Positions 56,236 through 64,000 of a stretch of 64,000 bases of DNA are shown here, piece by piece. Under the pieces are notes generated by a model. It was not told the DNA's origin. It searched no databases and saw only the letters and a list, made by a program, of their open reading frames with translations. Both the position numbers and the translations under genes were made by a program. This stretch comes from Zygnema cylindricum (taxonomy: Eukaryota; Streptophyta; Zygnematophyceae; Zygnematales; Zygnemataceae), in NCBI GenBank assembly GCA_037447655.1, contig JBBHKE010002309.1, positions 62,001-126,000 of the forward strand, in the 5' to 3' direction. Within the stretch, counting starts at the first letter, position 1, and each line of letters begins with the position of its first letter.

Positions 56236-56841
56236 ACTGTATGGCGCGGGTGTCATTGTTGCCATTTTTTTTGGTTTAAAGATAGCTTTATCCACTGACT
56301 CAGTTTGAGAATTTTTCCATGTCCAATGTTTACTTGTTGCTGACGTGGCACCTTTTGTTTGTTCCTGTCTTGGTGCAGCGCGTATCGTGACAATATGTCA
56401 CAATTCTACGTAGTCGGCCTTGCCTCGCAAACGCTGATGGCGCTGAGGGATCTCTGTGATTCTCTGCAATTGGGTGCCCAACAATAGGAGCTTGGGGTCA
56501 GCATTCTTTTCTAATGCTCTTTGTTCCTTGTTCATTGTTCAGCTTCTTCATTGTAATGCTCATTGTTTTTGGTTAACAGTTTTGGAAATGAGTCGAGTCT
56601 CTTAGGGTAATTACACTAAAGAAGTTTTAGCCTCGTTTCGAGGGTAAACCGTACAAGTCGTACGACTTTGTGCGTAAATCGTACGTTTCACTCCCACTTT
56701 CAAGGCAAACAACCTCAATGTCGATAGCCTATCTGGTTGGTTTTAGTTGTCCAGCATCGATTCAATGGTGTCTCCCTTTCGAACAAAGGTTCCATGCTGC
56801 TTTGATCCCTGATCAGCACAAATTGACTAAACTTTTCACAG

Positions 56842-58606
56842 GGAAGTCGATTCGGTCACCGCAACTTCTGTGTCAACCTTGACAAGCGACAAATACGACC
56901 AGCACAATATGGAATACGTCGTTTTTTTCGTACGGTGTACTTTCTTAGTCGAAGTAAGCGGAAAAGATGGTGGAAAACTATATTTACGAGTGCCAAGACA
57001 TAAGTGTGAGGTTCAATGGACCAATTGATGTGATGTGCAATTGCACCCACATGCTCTATTCTACAAATAATGATAAAACTTTCATGGGAACTTCTTAGTG
57101 GTATATGGGTTTCCCTTGATGAGAACTTAATGCGAATTTACAATCAATCATGCGTTCATTTTTGGCTTAATAAGCATTTCAAAATTTATAAAAAGTAAGT
57201 GTGATATTGTGCAGTGATATCATATGTTGTTTTTTTTTACATGAATGTTACAGTTGTTCTCACATAGTATATGTCCTTACAGGTGACAGGCAATAGTATA
57301 TGCACGTATGGAAAACAATACTTGAATGACCATGTTCGATGTTCCAAAAAGTGACATTAGGAATAGTAATTCTTAGTTAGAATTGGAGCGCATATGGTAA
57401 CATTTAAGAAAACCACAACTCCTCTCATTTATAGAGACATGGATTCACTCTGTCAAAAAATTTAGCCATCCTTCTAAATGTCTTAAATTTTTACTTGTAT
57501 TTGCAGGGAACAGAGAAGCATTCGTAGATCCCTCTAATGATATGCTACCTGTTTTAAGTGAGGCATCCATTGACCCAGATTTATATGGACTTGAACAGGA
57601 CAGCAAAAGATTTTGTCATAAATTTGCCGTATGTGGTGCCCCTATTCGTACCAATGTGGATGTTAAAACCATTCGGGAGTGGATTTTATGACATAAAGGG
57701 GCTCTCCAAGATGATGTCCATTTTGTGGTATACATTGTAGAGGACATTAAGGAGGACACTATGGAACTTTTGAAAAAGTTTGAAGATGAAAAACTTGTAA
57801 CAATTGTATTCGCAAAAAATCAACGGCTTTACGAAGGATGGTACTTCAATCAAGTGTTTTTTATCAATGATTGCATCCATCAATCTCGCCATGTAGCCAA
57901 GTAAGTGCTCAAAATATTTAAAAAATGTTCTATAAGATGTTATGATTTTCAAAGTTTATCCGTAATTGCTTCTTGTCTTTTCAATGACAAAGCGTGTGCT
58001 TCAATCCCAAGTCATTGTTGGGATATCTATTTGATTATTCTCATGACGATAGGCAGTTCTCATCTAATTTTTATCTTTCCGGTTGTGTCCGTTTCATGTT
58101 TCAGGTGGGCTCTAAACTTGGATTACGATGAATTTTTACATGTTCGCTCCAATAATCAAACTCTTCCCGGTCTTATTGAAAGCTATAAAGATGCCGGAGT
58201 GCTTTCTTTTAACCGTGTTACAATCCCTATGGATCATTGTTTGCCCCAAAAACACACTGGTCAGTGGGCGATAGAATAAAGGGCAATCCGTTTTAAGACA
58301 AAATAATGTCCCGATATGGACATGCGTTGTCGAAACGATGGCCGGGCAAAATGGTTTGCCAATCTAAATTTTGCACTATTAGGGCAAGTGCATTATGTAA
58401 CTCAGTTTGCATCGAGAGCTAAGAGAGTCAATGTCGACGTGAATCTCGCCCTTGTTGTTCATTTGAGAAAATTACCTGTGCAAGGACACAACAGATGTAG
58501 ATTTGTTGTGCGTAACATAACAGAGTATCCACAAATAATTTTAGACACTGTATTTACCGACCAAGTAACCCAATTGGTTGAAGAGAGACAATGGCGACAT
58601 AAATAA
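56842..58606 (+). pseudogene. GT92 glycosyltransferase pseudogene (galactan synthase GALS-like)
   Basis: The main exon, 57507-57900, starts after TTTGCAG and ends at a GTAAGT donor. It reads FAVCGAPIRTNVDVKTIREW, IL, an in-frame TGA (57689-57691), HKGALQDDVHFVVYI, then EGWYFNQVFFINDCIHQSRH. The next exon begins at 58105 with the frame continuing KWALNLDYDEFLHV (equivalent to the metal-binding FDVDEF-type motif of GT92). After GQWAIE it hits TAA at 58277 and another at 58301, then continues AKWFANLNFALLGQVHYVTQ to 58606. A weaker upstream exon may start at 56842 (EVDSVTATSVSTLTSDKYDQ …). GT92 GALS enzymes extend pectic beta-1,4-galactan in the Golgi. Order and spacing are conserved but three stops make it a pseudogene unless stops are misread bases. 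Confidence 0.72.
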
Positions 58607-59095
58607 GAGACAATGGCGACATACTTAAGCGAAAATGGCCACATACATAAGCGATATTTGGCAACTAGTGAGAGATTAAATTCCCAGCATTGCCAAAAGC
58701 CATAGTAGATATATTGATGTGCGTTGCTGTGAAAATAATGTGTTTGCTTAGACCAAATAAAAGATCCTATATGGTCGCTTGTGTAACACACTCAATAAGT
58801 GTTGACCCATTGAACCGACAATTTGGATGTAGGGTGTAGGATGTTTTGTACAAGAACAGAAGCTAGAACCATTTTTTGTTGCTTAATCGCTTTAAGGTTT
58901 TAAGTGAATTTTTTTTTTAGGGTTTTTAGAATTTTGAGGGTTTTTCAAGCTTTTTTAGGGATTTTATGTTTGCACTATCTCTAGGTGGCTGCATGTTTGT
59001 CGAGAAAAAATGTACACCACCAATGTAGGTGGTAGGAAAAAAATGTAGGATAGGAGTTATTTGAAATAACAGAGGAAATGTGTGATTAATTTTGA

Positions 59096-59123
59096 GAGAA
59101 AGTGAGAGAGATAGAGTGAGAGG

Positions 59124-59156
<33 letters not shown>

Positions 59157-59235
59157 GGAGAGAGAGAGAGATAGGGAGAGAGAGAGAGAGAGATAGGGAG
59201 AGAGAGCGAGGGAGAGAGAGAGAGAGAGGGGGGAG
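59096..59235. repeat. (GA)n microsatellite
   Basis: About 140 bp of GAGAGA with GAGGGA and GATA interruptions. Confidence 0.95.
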
Positions 59236-59776
59236 GGTGGAGAGAGTCTCTATGGGACTTAGGGCAGAAGGGTTCCGCAGCTGCACGTGTTTTACATTAC
59301 CACATGTAACATTGTGTGCCAACCGTTTTCACCACTTTACGATTGCATGCTAGGACTTTTAAATTGTTGACGACAGATTTGTAGTTATGCAGTCCTAAAG
59401 ATAATTAAAGAAGTGTTACCCAATTATTGCATGTTACAAATTTCGGCATATTTTTGGCATTGGTCATGCCAAACACGATATCAACTAACTCAGCATCACA
59501 AGCATTGGCGATGACTAAGAATAGGTTATTTAGAAATCTGTGAAAGCAATGATTTACTGAGAATGTTAAGACGTTTGCCAGGTTTTTTCCTAGAGAAAAG
59601 CAAGTAATATGACCTAGAAGGACTTCGTAAACTCTGAACAGTAGATGTGGAGGCTTATGTACTCTATGCACTGAGGCTTCTCAAGAAAAAACTCATAAAT
59701 TTATTCGCATTTACATGCATTCAATGACCTTTAAGATCCCTTGAAGCTTTCTAGCAATACTGTTCACCCAACTCAC

Positions 59777-62763
59777 CCGTGCAATTCTCATGATCGGCTC
59801 GGTTAAACGTTCCTGGTCTGGGCACCAATATCCGGTTGGAATCCATAACATATGCGAACAAGGCGGCAAACATATGCAAAATGGAACCAAGACCATGTGT
59901 TTTTTTTTGAACCCAATCGACAACAGCAAACCTTAGGGTTGGATTTTCACAGTCCGGCGGGTTTTGGTGCAGCCATAGAAAAGCTTGCATATGTCGTGTA
60001 AAAGCGAGATTGTCCCGATCGGAACCTTGAACCTGTTTGATAAAAATCAATCATATTTTGACTATTCATGTTATGCATTTTAGTTAAAAGAACCACTTCT
60101 AGAGTTTTTCTCAGTTTTTTTTTAGGTTATTCAGGATTTTTAAGAGTTTAAGGAATGATACGAGGAGTTTTTATCAATACAGCATCGCTTGCTAAAGTAG
60201 AAAGTCTATTTAAGGACTCTATTTTCTTTTTCTTTTCTTGCATACAACGATGTTAGGGTAGAAAAAGATGAGTGAAGATTAAGAATTGCAGTTATGAATG
60301 AAGCTAGAAGTAGATAACAGATGATAACAGATGATTTTCTGAACAGATGATAACTTACCCATGGGGGATGCACTCCTTTCAGAGAATTTTTTTCATGCGC
60401 AAGCCAATCGGGATGCCTGCCTTGCGGACCTCTCTTTTCAAAATCTTTTCTCTTTTCTGTAAGACTTTCACAGTCTTCCATGTGGGGAGCCAATGGATAG
60501 TTTTGCCCATCTATCCAACCCGGTTTTGGTAGGATGGTCGAGGGCGGCGTAATCTCATGTAGGCCGTACATGAGGCTCCACATCTGCATAGTACGGCTTC
60601 CTCAGCCACTTCATCGGAGTCAACATACTTTGTTGTTGTGGCTTAAATAGTATTCAGTGTAACCGTATTGAATCTGATAGCCTTGTTGAGTTAAAATGAT
60701 GTCGCTTTGAACATGTTATCGCTTAAACGATTTTTTTCAAGCCTGTTAACTCTATCGGTTAAATGTTCAAATAATGTTTACCCTTGCAAAACTAACAAAT
60801 GACTTGTGCACAACAGAAGGTATGTCTTCATGAACTTATTGCTTGTTTGTCTTTCCTTTTTAGGGTTTTCTTTCCTTTACATGGTTCCCTGCAGAGTGTG
60901 CAGCATTGAAAATTCATTTAACCTTAATAATAATTGTGGTGGTCCAAACAACATACGATCCGTACTACGCAGCTTGAATAAAAAAATCCTGCTGATTGCG
61001 ACTCAAAAGTCCATCTCGGCAGTTTTGAATTATATGGTGGTCAATTTTAGCGGCTCTGTGACAAATGCGTCGGGCGACAATTGGACTGATAAAGTTCATA
61101 CAGTGAATTCAAAGATACGACATTTGTCAAAAAAATATAACCATGTAAATATTATCTGTGGATTTGTTCAAAATGCTAATGTATATTATTTGATGCCTAC
61201 GGAGAATGAAGTCATGTCTAGAGGACAACGCCACATTCCTTCCATTCTTTTGATGACGTCATATGGCGTAAAAACTAGTTGATGAGGAAATGGAAATACC
61301 ATAGACACATTTTTTGTTTTTTGTATAAATGTTGAGTGTGAATACCTCAAATGAACACCGTGAATCGTTATAAGCGTTCATAACGTTATCTCGGCGCCCC
61401 CAAATTTTGACCAGAATTCTCAAATATAATTATTATTTCTATTTTGGAAAACCCCAAATTCTGAATTAACGTTAATAACGCTAATTGTTTTTTAATTCTA
61501 ATTATTTCATAACGCTAATAGCGATTCACGGTGTACTTATAATGTTTCTTGGACATGGAATTCCAGCAAGAATTTTTAACATTGATGAACGTTTCTTTGA
61601 AAACGTATGGTTGACTTTGGGAATGGAGTGACATTGCAATTATAACATTCAGCATGGATGTTCGATTTCAGCAAATCATTGAATATTTAAAGTTTCAATG
61701 TTAAAGTTTTAATGTCAATTCAACCGAATTCAGGAGTCCTTTTGTTAAAATACTTTCCTCGCAAGTGGTCCGACATAAACAAAAAAAATTATGAGATTTG
61801 TCCTAAACAAAAAAAAAAAAACATTTAGCTCGGAATTTTAAAGCCCAATTTCAACAATGTATTGCATGTTTCACTCATTTTTTCTTGACGATGCAATGAA
61901 ATCAAATTCTACAACTCTGCATCACATCAAACCTCCGTCGACATATTACAAAAACACATCAAAACGCATTAAAATTTAAATACAATGTGGTGTATTTTGC
62001 TTTTTTTTGTGCTTTTTTTGTCTGATGTGTTTTTCATGTGAGCGCGAATGCGATAAAAAAATAAAAATAAAAACCTTCAGTGTTGTATGCATCGTTTATA
62101 CTACTTTGTTAAAATACAAAAAAAAAAAATCGTCAAGGGTTTTAATCGAACACAGTTGGTGACTATTTTTTATTTTTTTTTCTTCGTTTTTGTACTCAAT
62201 ATGAAAAATCAAATGAATCAACAAATCGAAAAAAAATGAACGAAAACACCGGCCACACCCAAAAAAAAAAAAAAAAACATTGACTACATTATTTTTTTTA
62301 AATGAAGTAAAATTGTTACTTCTCGGACAGGAAAAAATCGATCCTTTGAAACGTTTTCATTGGCCCAGGTTTTGAGTGAAACGAAGGAGACGCTAAAAAA
62401 ACTATAGCCGTCCGATCCACATTCGGGCTCGATCACTTATTCTTTAACCTTTTCTTTGTTTTTTTTTTTTTTTTAAGACCGAAACTCATTTTCAAAAAAC
62501 ACCTCCCAACTCACCTCGTACAGATCGCCCGCTGCCGGATCGTCCTCTTCCGTACGGACAGATTCCGGGGGCGCCGCTGCCACGTCATCGTCCAACAAAC
62601 TCCTCCGATCGGTGGGCGCTTCCAGACCGTCCGTTTCCAGGTACGGTTTTACCGACAGGCTCGGAAAAGAATGCTGACGTATGGCAAAGAGACAAAAGGC
62701 GGCAATTGCACCGACAAAAAAGCCAGTTGTAAACTTCACCTGGGTTAAGGTCTCGCTAGCCAT
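59777..62763 (-). CDS. Type II membrane protein, putative glycosyltransferase (plant alpha-1,6-fucosyltransferase-like family), partial
   Basis: Three exons on the minus strand: 62763-62515, 60583-60359 and 60032-59777, with donors GAG|GTGAGT, TGG|GTAAGT and ACGG|GTGAGT and acceptors ATGCAG and AAACAG; phases 0, 0 and 1. The ATG is in context ACCATGGCT. Exon 1 gives a short N-terminus and one membrane segment (FTTGFFVGAIAAFCLFAI), then an acidic stem. Exon 2 is Pro/Lys-rich (GWIDGQNYPLAPHMEDCESL). Exon 3 reads FLWLHQNPPDC, RFAVVDW, HGLGSILHMFAALFAYVMDS, NRILVPRPGTFNRADHENC. The pattern W-HQ-P-C, RF-V-DW, G-G, R-LV and RADH-C resembles the plant family around Arabidopsis At5g28910, annotated as alpha-(1,6)-fucosyltransferase; I recall this family rather than searched it. 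Exons 4 onward were not found at lower coordinates, so the gene may be truncated or continue in unrecognised exons. Confidence 0.6.
60830..61282 (+). CDS. Hypothetical 150-aa membrane-anchored ORF, antisense within an intron
   Basis: From ATG at 60830: MNLLLVCLSFLGFSFLYMVP is a strong signal anchor, followed by Cys residues, several N-X-S/T sites (NFSGSVTNASGDNW), KKILLIATQKSISAVLNYMV and VNIICGFVQNANVYYLMPTE. The stop is TGA at 61280. It lies on the strand opposite to the putative fucosyltransferase gene, within that gene's intron 1. The layout suits a Golgi type II protein or the first exon of one, but I recognise no family. Ordinary amino-acid composition argues against chance. Confidence 0.35.
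   Translation: MNLLLVCLSFLGFSFLYMVPCRVCSIENSFNLNNNCGGPNNIRSVLRSLNKKILLIATQKSISAVLNYMVVNFSGSVTNASGDNWTDKVHTVNSKIRHLSKKYNHVNIICGFVQNANVYYLMPTENEVMSRGQRHIPSILLMTSYGVKTS
61354..61535. mobile_element. M3, short M-family MITE
   Basis: 182 bp with ends ACACCGTGAATCGTTATAAG and, reverse-complemented, ACACCGTGAATCGCTATTAG. It retains the CGGCGCCCCCAAATTTTGAC-type block also seen in M1/M2. No ORF. Target duplication not clear. Confidence 0.82.
61536..62514. other. Intronic/intergenic AT-rich stretch
   Basis: Many A- and T-runs. No gene seen. Lies in intron 1 of the minus-strand gene. Confidence 0.5.
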
Positions 62764-62969
62764 GGTTAAAAGAGAGAGGAATGGGACGAATGAGGGAAAC
62801 TGGGGAAGCAACATAGAATGTTCAATTCGTACGGATTTGGACTTTTTGCTATTTTTACGTATTATTCTTCTATTTTATACTTTTCGTAATTTTCGCTCTA
62901 CGAAAAAATGTACGGGAAGTGTCCCTTTAAATAAACCCTAAAAAAAATCATTAAAATCTTAAAATGTAA

Positions 62970-63460
62970 GGGTATGTCCCCATGCGCCAAAGGAAGGGTT
63001 TTTTTGTCGTTTTCTCTTAACTTAGCGCCGTACCGCCTAAGGGTGCGTCTCCATGTGCCAAAGTAAGGGGCTTTTCTGTCGTTTTCTTGTAAAACTTAGA
63101 GCCGTACCGCGTAAGTTTCAACTGTACAAAAAAATAGAAAAAAAAGTACATTTTGAGTCATCGTCAAATTTAGGACGTACTACATGTTGTCGTCTTGTGT
63201 TCTTCGATCCGCGGCCACGCCAAAAAACGTCTTCAAACTTTTCTTTAAAACACATGGGCGATATGTTTTAAAACAAAGTATTTTCTAAAAACAAATAGGA
63301 ACACGTATTCGCACATGTAAAAAAATCTACAAAAATTTCAAACGAATTCAAGCGACAGCGAAAGGTACATTATGCGTTATATTTTGTCCGTTTGCGTCCA
63401 TCAAAGTACATAATTTGTTTTTTTTTTGTCGCGTCTTGTTTACGATGCCATTTCACGAAA
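62970..63460 (+). mobile_element. Z5, Z-family MITE with duplicated left end
   Basis: Two left termini in tandem: TAA then GGGTATGTCCCCATGCGCC at 62970, and TAA then GGGTGCGTCTCCATGTGCC at 63041. The central palindrome TTAAAACACATGGGCGATAT lies at about 63246. The right half is too diverged to place an end. It lies about 200 bp upstream of the minus-strand gene start and so may be in its promoter. Confidence 0.65.
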
Positions 63461-63778
63461 TCGTGAGAAATCTCTGAGGGCGCCCCAGCAACTCGCACAC
63501 GCCGCCTCTGTCACGCAGCCTCACATTCTCTCCTTCAAATTTCACTATTGATCATCCTTTCACGAGGCGGCTCTACGCTGACCGGTGGGAAGCTGTGAAG
63601 ACTTGAAGTTAATATCGGATCGTAGCTTACGTGGTGCCACTCAATTTAGAACACGTGGTTTACGGACTCTATGTGATAGAACATCGTCTCGATTAACCCA
63701 GCCCGTAGAGTTGGTCGTAGGATTACAAAATTTGTGCGCAACACTTTTATTTACATGTGGTTGCTACACTTTTGTTAC

Positions 63779-63970
63779 CGTAAACCTTGGCCGGCTGTGT
63801 GAATTGTTATATTTTTTATGACGGTCGACGTTCGCAAGCGCGACATTTTTTTTAACTGGTTGTTACAATATTTCGCAAGTCAAAGTTGTTCGACGGATTG
63901 ACTGTCAAATCTAAACTCAACGGTACGTAACTTGTACTAATTTGTACTTAAAATGTACAATTTTTGATAA
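63779..63970 (+). repeat. Y repeat, copy 2
   Basis: Same orientation as 34701-34888. Blocks TGTGTGAATTGTT, ATGACGGTCGACGTTCGCAA and GTTGTTCGACG are shared. It again lies downstream of a Z element. Confidence 0.8.
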
Positions 63971-64000
63971 GCAGACTCAACTACTGTACCTGCGCGCAGC

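Noticed and set aside
57689-57691. TGA in the GT92 frame as a recoded codon
   Set aside because: Two TAA stops also occur in the same gene and standard stops end the other genes, so simple pseudogene decay is more likely.

Overview
The window is nuclear DNA of a eukaryote with spliceosomal introns, most likely a green plant or streptophyte-type alga. The evidence is a seven-exon plant-type GT37 (xyloglucan-fucosyltransferase-like) gene, a GT92 (galactan-synthase-like) pseudogene, a fossil of a plant NATA-type acetyltransferase, good GT-AG introns with Kozak-like ATGs, and a dominance of Ty1/copia elements. The genome is AT-rich with long introns full of repeats. I cannot name the species. There is no bacterial, organellar, CRISPR or rRNA signal.

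Region 1-35 kb is a graveyard of nested transposable elements. I distinguish several copia lineages. Family A has a minus-strand gag and LTR at 1-1757 and a solo LTR at 5733-6956 with target duplication ATTGA. Element B (19138-25378) is a full-length copia broken by two stops and a 25-bp duplication. Family C is present as C1 9784-13420 (target duplication CGCTT), C2 14340-15344, C4 15345-18170 on the minus strand, C3 30899-33500 on the minus strand, and the very young, polymerase-less G1 26224-30287 (target duplication TTTTG). In every case where it can be read, the primer-binding site next to the LTR resembles that of Drosophila copia, i.e. it is complementary to the anticodon region of initiator tRNA-Met.

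The LTR elements lie in and among non-autonomous DNA transposons. H is hAT-like with an 8-bp target duplication. M has terminal repeats beginning TACACCGYGAATCG. X and Z are two PIF/Harbinger-like families with TAA/TTA target duplications and a conserved central palindrome. The insertion order can be read in several places: B in X1, G1 in X2, Z1 in X3, H1 in M1, M2 in H2. Tandem arrays (GAT microsatellite, ~150-bp, ~120-bp and 62-bp units) fill the gaps.

Region 35-63 kb holds the host genes. A GT37 gene runs 35780-45240 on the plus strand. Its predicted spliced frame is continuous (513 aa), and its introns hold a G-rich purine tract, a 72-bp satellite, a complete Z element and a copia fossil. 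A frameshifted NATA-like acetyltransferase exon lies at 52646-52800 (minus). A signal-peptide exon starts at 55046. A GT92 pseudogene covers about 56842-58606. A minus-strand gene (59777-62763, three exons found) encodes a type II membrane protein resembling a plant family annotated as alpha-1,6-fucosyltransferase; an opposite-strand ORF lies in its first intron. All three larger host loci look like Golgi glycosyltransferases or their relics. The last kilobase is again Z-type repeat.
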